Both the position numbers and the translations under genes were made by a program. Positions 13,980 to 26,700 of a stretch of 64,000 nucleotides of DNA are shown here, piece by piece (position 1 is the first letter of the stretch; each line of letters starts with the position of its first letter). This DNA is from Eopsaltria australis (Eukaryota > Chordata > Aves > Passeriformes > Petroicidae), in contig JAVTVJ010000550.1 of NCBI GenBank assembly GCA_034509425.1, forward strand, positions 3,140,994-3,204,993, in the 5' to 3' direction. Under the pieces are notes generated by a model that saw only the letters and a list, made by a program, of their open reading frames with translations, was not told the DNA's origin and did not search any database.

Positions 13980-14007
<28 letters not shown>
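13980..14007. repeat. (TA)n microsatellite
   Basis: An uninterrupted alternating TA run of about 28 bases follows a degenerate region of TATA/TACATA words from about 13940. It should be length-polymorphic. The Tyr/Ile-repeat segment of the overlapping minus-strand open frame is an artefact of this repeat. Confidence 0.95.
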
Positions 14008-14009
<2 letters not shown>

Positions 14010-14012
<3 letters not shown>

Positions 14013-17000
14013 CTGCATTTAATTAAGGATGGGTTATGGTTAGCCCATTGCAAAAATATACTGTAAAACAACTTATTTCTGTGTGTAGAAAGGTGCATTT
14101 GCCATAGCAAAACTACTTCAGTCTGAGTCAAATTCACCAACCAGCTACTGCTGGAAATGGCTTTTCAAAGAAGAGGGATTTCTGGCTTCACCACACTGGC
14201 ACAAGGCTTGTCTGTGTTTCCTTGTTTAATTCATTTGCTCACTGATTATGGTAACTGTCCATATTGTAGCACTTCTCCCTCTTCTTAAACTCTCCTCTGA
14301 GAGCAGGGAAGTGTTATATATAGCCCATATGCTGAAGAGATTTTTCCTTGCAGGTCATTTCATGCAGGTGGGAATGTTTCTGCTAGAGAAGACTGAGAGA
14401 GCCTTTCCTGAGAAAATCATCTGCTTGGTCTGCTGCAGTCACTCTCAGCTGGGGACATCACACACACATTGGTGGTAGAGCACAGAAGGGTGTGGTTTAT
14501 GGTTTATGAAGAGGAGCAATATGCCAGCTTTCTCAAAGACACTCATCTGCAAATGACCTTGGCTTAGAGGTTAGGAGACTCTTTTGGAGAGTGGGAAAAA
14601 TAAACTCTTGCCCACTTTTTGATTCACAATAGATTTCTCAGGAATTCATGGGGCAACAGAATGAGGACATCCTTCTGAAAAATGAGGGAAGATTTTTGTT
14701 CCACACCCTACTGAAATATGTGCAACACAGCATAGCTACCACAGAAGGAGTGATAGTGCCTTTTCTCACATTACTCATCATATATCCATCACATTACTGT
14801 CCTGGGAGGAAGTCCCCTTAACAGGCAATAATTGAACATGACCTTCCACATCCTGGGTTAAAGTTCCCACTAAGCATCCAATGAAAGGAAATGAGAAAGG
14901 TCTCCTGTTTACTATATCCCACAAGTCATACTTTATCTCATGCTCTTAGAACCTAGACCTCCAATTTTTGAGAGGAGGGAGGGAGAAGTAGCTGAATCCT
15001 GCTACTCGTATGTATTAGTTCATTTCAGAATAAATACACTTTTATTCAGGAACAAGTTCTTGATCAGGCCCATCAAAAACAAAGAAAACCACCACTGTGG
15101 TCTTCAATTCCTGGTGTTGCCTGTGGTAAGGTGACAGTTCACACTGTGTCTCAGTCATCAGGGAAAGAGGACATGCCCTGTTTTCTTCCTTATACAGTCC
15201 ATGCTGGGGGCAACTCCAGCAACGCGGAACACAAAGGTGCCACCTCTAAATGCACATGGCATGCCCTGCAAAATTAATTTAATAATCATGCTGCACCTAT
15301 TTACAGAAGGTGTCTACGACTGACAAAGCACTAATGTCTAAATGGAGCATTCAGTTGAGGAGCAATGAGTCATTCATGCAGAGGAGAAGCAAATTCTCTC
15401 AGACAATACTGTACTAACTACTGTCTCTTAAAGGAAAACCTTCAAGTTCACTGTGTATACTGGTGTGATTTGAACAAATTTCCATATTTCTGTCCACAGC
15501 AGCTCAAGGAACCATTGTGTTGGTTTTGTTTCATATCCTGAACAGGCAGCATCTGAGAGGAAAGTTTTATTTTCTTTTAATCTTACTGTCACATAATTGG
15601 TGTATTTGATAGGAGTAAAGAAAGTCTTGTAAAATACATCATATGATCATTTTCTTAATAACCCACCTCATCAATAACCATGAGAGTTGTATATAACTGC
15701 TCCTCATTCCACCATTTCTTTTTCACACCTCACTAGTAACTAAAGTCTTTTTAGACTCTTCCTCTTATATAAAATTGCCAGCAATTTCATAGGTACTCAG
15801 AAGTTTCTCATTAAACAGTCAGTATTTTCATCAAACTGTAGTTTCTTCATGATTTTTCTCTTCCTGTATTTTAAATTTTTTGTTTGGTTTGATTTGGTTT
15901 GTAATTTGTCTTAGAAATATGATTTACCTCTGTCACTCTGAAAGAAACTGGTAGTTGCACTGTTCAATGATGCAAAAAGAAAGGATTTCCACATCAGGGG
16001 AAGTATAATTTCCACTGTAGTGAAACCACATGTCTAATCCACTGTTGGTTGACAATTATGCCCTGAGCTCTGACCAGCCTGTGGGTGGGCATTGTGCCAT
16101 TCAAACAGTAGGGTAAAATTGCAGGCAGCCAAAAATCTGGCTTAAACATATTTCTTGAGGGAACAATCCCAGCTAAGAATATTCCTATTTGTTTGAACTC
16201 CATTTATTCATGCACATGCTGTTGTACCATTAAAGACGACATGGGAGGTGACTCTTAAACCAAAATACCATAAGAGCCAGAGAGAGAGGAGAGAAGCTAT
16301 GTCTTCTGGATGTATAGAAGAAACCTGAGGTACAATTTAAAAGGCAAATGCTCTGAAGACATTTCCTACCTTGCTTCCCATTGAAGCGAGGTGGAGGTTG
16401 CCTTGGTTCCTAAAGGGAGGCACTCCCTGATGCTGCCTGGAGACTCGCACAGCCATTCTGTCTGGATGAGCAGCAGGCAAGAGCAGCTGGCACATACCCA
16501 CAGCCCATTTCCTCCACTGCCTGTTGGACCTGCCAGGCTGGCCTACAGCTTCCAAACTCCTTTGAGTTCTGCCCTTACCTACCCGCCTCTCTGTGCCAGT
16601 CTTCTGGATGGAAAAAAGCTAAAAGTTCTCTTTTGAAACATCTGATGTAGGTCAGCACCTTACAGGGTAGAAGGAGGATAAAGGTGATGTTGAGGCAATC
16701 CTTGCAATCCAAAAATTTCAGTGTAACCGATTCTACCTGAAAATTAAGTACAGTACTTTGAATTCCTTGCAATATTTCAATGTAAGTTTTCATTCACTAG
16801 AACTGAACTTACTGAACTTTTATTCCTCTTCTACTAGGTTCTTCTGATTTGCAGTCGATACAGAACTTTTCAGTGATACATATTTGTGATATTTTCTGAA
16901 GTAAATGCATACTTTTACTCAAGACAGCCAGGCATGCCTAGAATGAGGGGGAGAAAAATACATGAAATTTCAGAGGCTATTGGGAATACTGTGCTCACAC

Positions 17001-20000
17001 ATATGGTGCTCCTATTGTCTCAGTCCAAAGAATGGGGAAATGGTGAAAACTCATGAAACATTACTGTCTATTTAGAGCTCCAATTCTGTGCTAACTGAAA
17101 AAAGGACATACAAGCTGCTGCTGCAGCTATTATTATTTAGAGCAGTAAAAATCTGCACCTCTTGCATGGGCTGGTAGATGTAGTGATAGGAGGAAAAAAA
17201 AGAAAACTAAACAAAATTGGAGTTTGAACCACAGGTAAAATTGCCCGAGCATTTCATTTTGCTTGGCTCTTTTCGTTTTGAAGGTCCAAACTGCTGTCTG
17301 AAAATCAGTAATTTTTCCCAGGAATGAAGAATTCTAAGACAGTACTCCAGCACTTTTACTAAGTAGAGACCCCTTGCTGTTTCAAAACAAGCACTTCCCT
17401 TCCTGTAATTTCACATTGCAATGGAGAAATTTTGCCACTGTACAGACACAGAGTTCCATATTTCCTCTCCTAGCATGCCACAGCTCTGTCAAGCAATACC
17501 TCTGCTGTCCTACTTCTCAAATAGAAGATGCTCTGCTGCCCTAGACCTTGTGATATTCAAATGAAGGCTGAGAGTGGTGCTGGACTGTGCTGCCTTGCAG
17601 TGACATATTGTGGTCCAGACCACAAAACTTACGCTGTCAAACTGAAAGTACCTAACCATGAAATGGCATTTACAATCCAAAAGTGTAGCACTACTATCCT
17701 AACTTTATGTTTTTCTAAATAGACTTGATTTTTTCAGTATCTCATTCCTTTTACCCTCCTCTTCTTCACACCACTTTTCTTACCAGTAAATTATTTGTTA
17801 GGCTGGTTGCTCCAAGTTCTCTTGATATTAGATTTTTTTTTTTCTGGGTAATTAAGTGTACTTACTCTGTGACCAAGCCAAAAATTTTTCTTATCCAGAG
17901 AAGTATTCTGATGCAAGGGTAGTGACTTCATATAGCAACATTTCCTTTGGGAGACATGCTTGAATCCTTCCCTAAAGTAGGAGTTTCACACACTCAGAGA
18001 AAGCTCTAGAGTAGATTGACTAGGCAAATTTCCATTTATCACCATTTAGCTGGTTCATACAAGCAGCATCTTCAGCTGTTGTGAATTACACATAAGCTCA
18101 GACCTTTACCAACAAGAGGTGTATGGCTGGTTCTGGTCACCAGATGATTTTCAGGTGAGAGAAAATATTGCATAGCAGCTGTCTGTAATTGTTTATGTGT
18201 TTCTCTGATATACTTTCATAGCAGTTACTGTATATGGTTGCTCTATTAATCTTTCTATATGAACAGTTCCTTTGTTTAATTAAATTGGACCCAATGAGGC
18301 AGTGCATGGTCTTCTGATAAGCTCATTCATCTTTATTTGATTCTTTGCTGACACATTAGTTGCCCTGTGACACAGGTTAAGTCATTGAGTGGCCATTACC
18401 TTCTCGTTTACTCTCTCATGTTACTCCTAACCACCTTCCTGAAGTCAAATCCAGATGATTTGTGCCAATTTCATGGGGGCACAAACTGGAACATCCGATA
18501 ACTTTCTACATGGCTGACTTTATACAATCTTGCTTGCACATCTCAAGCTGCTATGTCTGTCAAAACACAATTTTTTCCCCTCCTCCTTATGGGCTTTGAT
18601 AGAGCTATGAGTACTAGAGGTCTCAATTATAAAATGTCATGACACCACCACACAATTTTTTACAGTAATTTCACAGTGTCACTTTGTGATTATTTCAGGA
18701 TAGCTTTGAACCATGACTGAAATGAATTGTGGCCCTTAGTGTATTGGGTGATACAAATTGTGAGCTGGTGTGACAGAGAGGCAGGCATTGTTAGGAATAA
18801 ACTCCATGTAAAGAAAGGGAAGCATGTATTTTTTTTTAGAAATGATACAAAAAATCAAGCAACAAAAGGGAGGCAGGGAAAGGGAGTGGAAGAAGAAAGA
18901 ATTAAACATTTGCAACAAAGAAAGCATCAGCTGCACACATTTGATTCAAATCATCTCTTAGCTCAAATCAGAGCTTTTCCAGGCTCATACAGCTGAAGCC
19001 CAACCTGGAATTCTGCAGTAAACTTCATCAAACTCTGTCATGAGGCAGAGAAATGTGTTCCATGTGCTTCACAAAAATGAAAGAAAACCAAAACTGAAAC
19101 CAACTCCTTTAAACTGTCAGGGTTTTAAATATGTAATGAAGAGTCAGATAAACACCTTACCAGGCAAATGTTGGTCTTGGCAGACACTCCTGTCATTTTA
19201 TAATACTGCTTCAAGTAGCTCTAAAGTACAGTTGTTCATACAAAATGAGTGAATAGAGGGACCTTTGCAAGTGTCTCCCTGGCTGAAATAGTGAGGGGAG
19301 GGCAATGAGAGATGCTTCCCAGAGGACCCAGACTTGTGAGGAGGTGGAAAAGGGAAAAGGCTTGCCCTTCTTCTACTCTGTACATAACTGGAGTGCAGTT
19401 CAGTGGAATGTGTAAATAAATATTGAACCTAGTCCTCTGCAAACTTAGTGTCCTCAAAATCTATGGGAAAGCAACAAATCAACATCCCTACACTAAAAGA
19501 GGGATTATTTTCCTTTTAAGCAAGTGTTTTCAGCATGGTTCTGAGGGAATCAAAGGCTTAGGAAAGGAAAGCAAGGAATGGAAAGTGGAATGGAGGAGAA
19601 AAGATGTTCCCTGAAATCCCTCTAAACCTCTGAAATTTGCTTTAGTTAGATTGGATTTGTGCAACAACCCAGGGGAAGCTGCAGACCATTTTCTTAAAAG
19701 TGAGAAAAGTGAGCAAATGTTGTCAAAGCAAATTTTTATTTACAGTTGAAGTCACATTTCAGCTAAAACAGAGATGAAACATGGAGCTATTTTATTGATT
19801 GCCATGTTTTTGAAATCTGTAGTCAAAGCTTTATATTTTACATGAACTTTTACTATTTATCTAATGGAAAGTTTATAATGGCCTGTGACATGCTGGAAAT
19901 ACTAAGACTCATCTTACCTCAAAATTCAATAGCAATTCAACCATTTTGCAGAGAGGATGGCAAAATCTAATAAGAAAAACCCCATCAAAATCACTTCATA

Positions 20001-20300
20001 TTCAGTTTGATTTATTTTGATGAAGAAAATAATTTACAGGTTCCATGTATGTATTTTAGCTCCTGTCTTCTAAAGTCTGGAGTACAATCAGCTTAAGTAA
20101 CTCTCTGTAATAGTAAGGGAACTTGAGGGGTGATCATCCTGTATCTGGTCTGGGTTTGGGCCACTTCAATCAACTGGTGACAGTATGGATTTGCTAGTAT
20201 TTTACTTTGCTAACTTGACTGTTAAGAAGTACGTTTTTTAATGCAAAAATGAACTGTAGTTTGTGAAGGGGCTTATTTTCTTCTTTTTCCAGCTCTTTTA
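14010..20300. other. Non-coding DNA, no gene seen
   Basis: No gene, RNA or transposon is recognisable. A modestly GC-richer patch at 16390-16600 has overlapping open frames on both strands (72 and 81 codons), neither with a recognisable domain. The rest is AT-rich with short homopolymers. Confidence 0.55.
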
Positions 20301-20318
20301 CTTTCTCTCTTTCTTTTT

Positions 20319-20365
20319 TTCATAGAAACATAGAATGGTTTGGGTCGGAAAGGACCTTTATCACT
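20319..20365 (-). mobile_element. CR1 LINE 3'-end fragment
   Basis: The plus strand reads CATAGAAACATAGAATGGTT followed by TGGGTCGGAAAGGACCTTT, the reverse complement of the avian CR1 3' terminus with its ATTCTATG-type octamer end. Only about 45 bases remain, so the copy is severely 5'-truncated and decayed. CR1 is the dominant non-LTR retrotransposon of birds and other sauropsids. Orientation is minus. Confidence 0.85.
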
Positions 20366-20789
20366 CTTTTTTTATCCATTTTTTGAGGTCTACCTAACAC
20401 AGATGAGTCTCCATAACATTTTTTTGTTTGTTTATGTCAGTATTTTTTTGCTCATTGTTTTTATGCAGTGAGAAGCATTACACCAAGTAAAACAAAAACA
20501 AAACAAAAATTGATCGTATAAATGACAGGCAACACAAGGCACAAGGTTGACAGCAAATGTTAAATGACATTAAAAAAAAGCTTTTATCTCTTCTCACCTC
20601 CCATAGTGCATGTTTGATGTAAAGTACAACACACTTGTTGCCAACAAAAATGGTCATCTCATTTAGACTGTGTTGCTGTGTACTTTCACTCAGCACCTAT
20701 AACATTACTTTATATTGCAGGTTCAAGCATTTTTATGTTACATAGAACAAGGATAACCTTCTTGCATCTAAAACTCCTGCACAATCTTA

Positions 20790-21090
20790 CAAGAAAACTC
20801 AATTAATCAATTAGAATACTTTACTCAAATTACAGGGGAATTACGTGCCTCAGTCGCTGAGAAGCGTTGGAACTTGTGGTGCATTACAGCAATTAAGAAT
20901 ACTTAATTTCCAAATGGCACAAATGAACAAAGTGTGAGTCATGGTGAACGTTTACTCCTTAAAAGCCATCAGTGCTAATGGTTTTGTAACCTTTGTAAAT
21001 TTAATATGGGCTTCATTTATACAGCAGTGAAACCCACGTCAGGATGGTGTAATATTACTGCTCATATGCACTGAGCTTTATGCAGCCACA
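20790..21090. promoter_or_regulatory. Candidate conserved non-coding element
   Basis: High-complexity AT-rich sequence with clustered homeodomain-like cores: CAATTAATCAATTAG near 20810, AGCAATTAAG near 20888 and ATACTTAATTTCC near 20900. It also carries AP-1-like GTGAGTCATG near 20933. No frame is open across it. The texture resembles vertebrate developmental enhancers. Conservation is not visible from a single sequence. Confidence 0.3.
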
Positions 21091-21099
21091 CTCTTAATT

Positions 21100-23590
21100 G
21101 CATAAATAATAAAGATAGGTTTTGAGGTAGGCATCTGCTTACACTAGTTTTGTGAGCAGATATGATCACACTCTGCTATCACACTCTAAGAAGTGCACTT
21201 AAGGCAATCAATAAGTAATGATTCATAACATTTTTTTTTCCTCAGTGAAGTTTTGAGAAGTAAAGATGAGGCCAGGAAGGCACAATATTTTTAGCACATT
21301 TTTGGAAGGATATCTTGCCTATGTCAGAGTATTTGAATAGCCGTTTTAGAGTTTGTCTCTCCATTGAACTATTCTTTCTCAGTTTTTTTGGAGAAAAGAT
21401 TGAGAGCATACCCAAAAAGGGTATAGATTTATTTTCTTATTCAGCCTTCAGTGGGAACAACCATAGGCAAATCCAAGGGGCTGCCAAAGGGGTTATGAGC
21501 AGTGCAGTGATAGGATGTGGGCACCCAGAGTAATTTTCAAACCGGGATTTTGGGACTGAAAAGTGATTCTGCATTCCCCTCTAAAAAGAGTAAGCCCTTC
21601 ATAGGAGCACACAGATTCAGCAGCATCGAGTGATTCCTAGCAAGATTTCATCCCTACACCTTGCTGCTTTTGCTAGAATAGTGATCTTTTATCCCAGCTC
21701 GTTTAGCAGATGGTGTGATCTGTTTGATTTTGTTTCATTTTCTTCCTTTCTCTTTTGTCATATTTAGAACACTGAATTGAGTAGTGCTGCTCTGAGAAGT
21801 GGTGACGTAACGTGGAAAAGACTGTAGTGAGGGTCAGTGCTGCAGATTTAACCAAAAGCTGGAGATAAAAACATAGAAGCTAAATGTGTAGAGAAGGCAA
21901 GATGCATGCAGAAGAGTTACAGATCCTCTCTCAGCATTGGGACCCTACAAGATTTTAGTTTCTGAAATTATTTCCTAGCTTTATTGTTTGTTATTTTTCA
22001 CCTAGCTGTGTCCTTCCCTCTACTTCCCTCCCCCAGAAGAGGTGAAGTTCTAGTTTATTTATTTTCCACAGGAAAGGTTTTTGTTTCTTCCATGGAAATT
22101 CAAATCTAGGGAAGTATCACTAATTTTGGTGAAATTAGACAAGTTTTAAAACTAAGCTGAAGTTCAAAACCATACCATGATTAAAAGCACAGTGAAAATT
22201 TTTCAGCCTCTCCAAAGAGCAGCATCAGTCAATGAGGTGAGTTGAGAAATATCCCTCAAGGTGCTTTTTCAACTGATACACAAATAAAACAAAATGAAAT
22301 TGTCAACAGAAATCCTCAGAAAATTAGAATATTTATTATATATTTTCTTAAAAATAAGCAACCAATCATCATTAAATGTGTTGGTGTTCATTACAATTAA
22401 ATTAGTCTTAGTTAATTCATTAAATATTAATATGGAATTCAAATTCAATTCCACAGAAATTATAATCTGTCAATTAATTACCATATTAAAATTGAGAAAC
22501 ATTACCTGTCCCTTCCAGGCAAAAATCTATTTTAATGAAAAATCTTTCGGGGAGGGAATAAAGGGGTTTGTTTGGGTTTTCTTCAGCAATGGGAGAAAGA
22601 AAAAAATTTGCAAATTGTCAGGATGCTTCCTTTCTTTCTGTGCTTGAAAGATATTTTCAGATATTTTTGCATGAAATTTCTTTAGACAAATATGAGAATT
22701 GTTTTTGAAAATATAACTGAAAACCACTTGGTAGTCATCTTGTGTACTTGGAAGAAAAACATTTCTAATCAAAATAATTTCTATTCAAGGTTTGATTCTA
22801 AAAAAAGATGGAAATGGCAAAATTTTCTGAATTCTTTTCACCATCTTCATTATTTTAACAGATAAAAATTGTTGTCATCAAGAGTTTGACATAACTGTGT
22901 TATAATCATACCTTTCACTAACTCCTGTTTTCCTCTTCAATTTGATTATCATAGTATTTCCTCAGTTTCTTAGAAAATGATATGACAGTCTGATAGTCCT
23001 CGTGCACTGAAAAATATCTGTGCATGAATTTATAGAAATAAAAATTACAAACAGTGGACTGCAGGAATCCAGTCTGATGCTCTTTGAATGGAACCTTGGG
23101 TGTGTGAAACCTTGCCCTGTGTGTCATGACACACACAGCAGTCTGCATCATGTTTGGGGATACCTGGTGCTTTTTATCCTCTGACACAGTCACATGGAAA
23201 AGCTTGTCCTGTTAATTGCCTGATTGCTGGTATGACCTACTGACCATGTTTGCTGCTTTTTGGGAGGAATACTTTTATGCCATTGACTTAAAAGCTTTAG
23301 AGGTAAAAATACACATAAATCACTGGCAAGTTTAGGAAAGGTTCCCGTGCTCTGCCAGTGAGGAGCTGCACAAGGATCTGAGAGGGAGCATGGCCAGGAC
23401 AGCTGACCCGAACTGGCCAAAGGGATATTCCAGACCATAGAATGTCATGCACAGTACATAAACTGGGGGGAGTTGGCTGGAAGGGGCTGATTGCTTCTGG
23501 AAGGTGGACTGGGCATCAGTCAGCAGGTGGTGAAGAAGATGTGTTGTGTATCACTTGTTTCCTTTGGCTTTTATTCCTTACTCTCTTTTT
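21100..23590. other. Non-coding DNA, no gene seen
   Basis: Frames of 117 codons (plus, 22294-22647) and 91 codons (minus, 22918-23193) occur. Their composition is Lys/Asn/Ile/Phe-rich, as expected from AT-rich DNA. The first is overlapped by a minus-strand frame, and neither has a domain or splice context. I treat both as chance. Confidence 0.5.
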
Positions 23591-23599
23591 ATTATTTCA

Positions 23600-23600
<1 letters not shown>

Positions 23601-23630
<30 letters not shown>
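23601..23630. repeat. (ATT)10 microsatellite
   Basis: Ten perfect ATT units. The run of Ile in the overlapping plus-strand open frame is only its translation. Confidence 0.97.
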
Positions 23631-23694
23631 GAAATTATATTAATAACTGGTCTTAACCTATGGGTTCTACCTTTTTCTGATTCTTCGAGCCATC

Positions 23695-23708
23695 CCACCA
23701 GAGGGGAG
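23695..23708 (+). promoter_or_regulatory. Possible CTCF-like site
   Basis: CCACCAGAGGGGAG matches the CTCF core consensus CCASYAGRKGGCRS at all but one position (G in place of the conserved C). The departure is at an important base, and single matches of this quality occur by chance, so support is weak. Confidence 0.2.
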
Positions 23709-23719
23709 CATGTGAGTGA

Positions 23720-26700
23720 GCATCTGTGTAGTACTTAGCAGCTGAGGGTTATCTCTGCTATTTTTAGAGGATGGTCATTTCTGGTTGCAAATCAAAGCAG
23801 TAAATTTTGATTAATCTAATCTAGTGCTAGTCTTTATGATTTTTATTCTTTATGTTATAGGAAAATGTCATAGCTAAAACATCTTTGAAATCATACTGGA
23901 GAATACTGAAAATGAATTAATGTTTATCCTATATGTGAAGACATAGCTATATTTTGCATGTTGATGATGTATAATGAGGAAACTAGGCTTCTGAGTTGAA
24001 AAAACTCTTTTTTTTCTTTTGGAAAAATTACGAGGAAGAAAAAAAGGAGTAGGACACTTGTCACCTCATTCCAACTCATTTGAAAAGTCAGTAAGATTTT
24101 TGCCATTTTTATCAACTATGGGATTATTTCCTAAAGGTGTTATCTGCAAGATATAGTAATTTGCCTATTCTGTATCTTCTAGTTCTGTTCTACTCCACAT
24201 TTTTTCTCACATTTTAGTCTCCAAAACTTTGGTGTAATTTGAGTGCCCAGTTTTGATGGATGGCATTCATTGAAAGATGATCATAGTGTCCAGTAAGTGC
24301 CTGATTACCCATTGGACATCAATATTTTTCTTTAAAAAGTATTGACATACCATTAATTGTGATTGTAATTCTTGTGTCATGCCCTTACAAGTAGTATATT
24401 TGGATTCCAAGTTCCAAATAACTCCTTAAATTGTTTGCATGGAAAATATTGAGCACTCTAAAGAAAGTTAGAACGAGATTACCCCTCTGTAAATCTGATG
24501 TTAGTTCTTTATGTAAAATGGAACTCTTTAAGCAATATCACTGGATTTGGAGTCTGATCTGTCATTTTAATGCAAGTAGGGAAGAAAATGGAAAGTCAAG
24601 CACCAAATTTGTATCCATATTTGATGTTTTCAACATTTGTACTTACTGAAACCATTAATCAGAGTTGATTGTCGTTAACATATAAATGCTTAGCTAATAT
24701 CCACTCAGGACTCAGCCTTGAATGGATGGCTCAGACTGGTATTAAAGTACAAAAGAGGGTTCACAAAGGGCCACATTTCCTCTCCCACAGTGGTACTGTG
24801 TATTTTCATTTCCATCAAACTTCTTACAATTGAGACAGAAAATCTAGTTATGCTATCAGTGTTAACCTGACCTCCACTGAGTAATCCATGTGGTTTCCAT
24901 ATGGTGGCAAGCTTACCCTGCAGAAAGCAAATGGGTGCAGTGGCACTGCACACGCTGTGCTTCAGAGTCCCCTTTAAACAAGGTCCCTGCCAGTTGCCAC
25001 TGAGAGGATCCGCTGCCACTGCCAACCGAAGATCCTGATTTAAAGTACCCTTGCAGCCACAGTCCAAAGACTAAGAAATGCAGCATGGTTCTTAGATGCT
25101 TAGATAGCTCCTGACTGATAAATAAAGCTGTCTTTTAGACAAACAAATTATTCTTAGCCTTAGGATTAGGTTTATAATAAAAGCAGCATGTGTTAAAGGC
25201 ACGGACCTTACAGTAAAGAGAAGAAAGCAAGAGTTTAAACAAGGGATGTGGTTTTCTAGGCTTGCTTGCAAGAAGTATAAACCAATTAAAAATTAAATGT
25301 GTGTATGACAATAACAGATTATTGTGAAAATGAGTTGTGCTTCAGAACTGTATGCACACTTCTTACTATATTTCACCTAAGCTTGTTTAAAAGAGAGATG
25401 CCAGTGAGAGATGATGGGTTGGCATGCACACCATATGCTGAGATATGGTGGAGCTAGAGCCAGAGAGCACTGCCCAAGCATGTAGTCCATTTTTTTTTCA
25501 CTACAGCAGCCCATTATATGCAGAATCAGTCTAAATTCCACTGTATAGACAAGAAAAACTTTGAAATGACACAGATGGAAAACTTATTTGCATTTAATTT
25601 GTTATCTGTATTTGTCATGAAATTCTAATAAATACAGATAACATTTCTTATTTCAAACTAATTATGCTAAAACACTCGCTCACTTTTAGAAAATCAAGCT
25701 CACCTTTTGCCAATAGCAGTCACAGATAGATTACCTCCAACTTGTGACTAAATCTTGAAAAGTGTTTTGACAACGCAGAGTGTCTCTAATTGTCCTGTAA
25801 AGAGAACATGGGGACTGTGCCAACAATCCCTTGTTTTCCACTTCACTAGTATCTTGTGTCGCACTCATTCATTATCTACACAGTAGCTGTAACAATAGCA
25901 GCCTTTCTAGGCAATTGCATCGTTGCAGGTCTATAAGGAAACTGAAAGTTGTCACTTTATTAAAAGTATCCTTGTAGGTCTTGGCTCAAAAGATTTGCTA
26001 TTTTGATGAACTTCTTCTCTATTTCCGTGAAAAAGGCACGACCTAACCAGAACAGTCCTCCAAACATGTTTCATTCCATGAAACACCACACATCAGTTAG
26101 GGCTTTTTTTTTTTTTTTTTTTTGTAACCAGTAAATTGTTTTTCTGACATAGAAAAAGACTCATTACAAATAATCAGGTATTTATTTTGTGTCTATTTTG
26201 TCACTGTTTGTGTAACAGAGGAATGTTCCATCACAGAATTTCAAGGAAGATGATACAACTGTCTTGGATAAACATTTGAGATTTTACTAAAGTATTCTGT
26301 TCTAATAACATATGATTGTTATTCTTTTGCAGAAGGGACAGAATTTACAAATGTGAATGAACATATTGGCAGCCTGCCACTGTAGTACAATAACACAGTG
26401 TTACTGCTGCAGCTCCCTCATCTCCTAGCAGGAAATCAGTGTTTGTTATGTGGTAGATGGCATATAAATGCGCTCAGGTGGTTCATAGGGTATCAACTGA
26501 AATAAATATACAATCACAAATTGGAAAAAGCCTTTAAAACGTTAGACTACCTAAAGGAAGAAAAATTAAGTCAGCATATAGTTATCAAGATAAGCATAGT
26601 GAGAAAAGTGTACTTTACCTTGTAGGCATCAATAACTGAATTAAATTATTCTCTTGCAGTTTTATTCCCATTTATTTCTGAAATCTTAACTTCAGTTTGC

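Noticed and set aside
22294..22647. 117-codon plus frame
   Set aside because: Lys/Asn/Ile-rich AT-driven sequence overlapped by an opposite-strand frame.
23601..23630. Poly-Ile membrane-like segment
   Set aside because: It is the translation of the (ATT)10 microsatellite.
24705..25067. 120-codon minus frame with several Cys
   Set aside because: No signal peptide or Cys spacing of a known family; no supporting splice sites.
26617..26700. Minus-strand exon ending at CAAG|GTAAAG
   Set aside because: No good acceptor gives an open segment of useful length; a TAA precedes the only ATG in the open frame.
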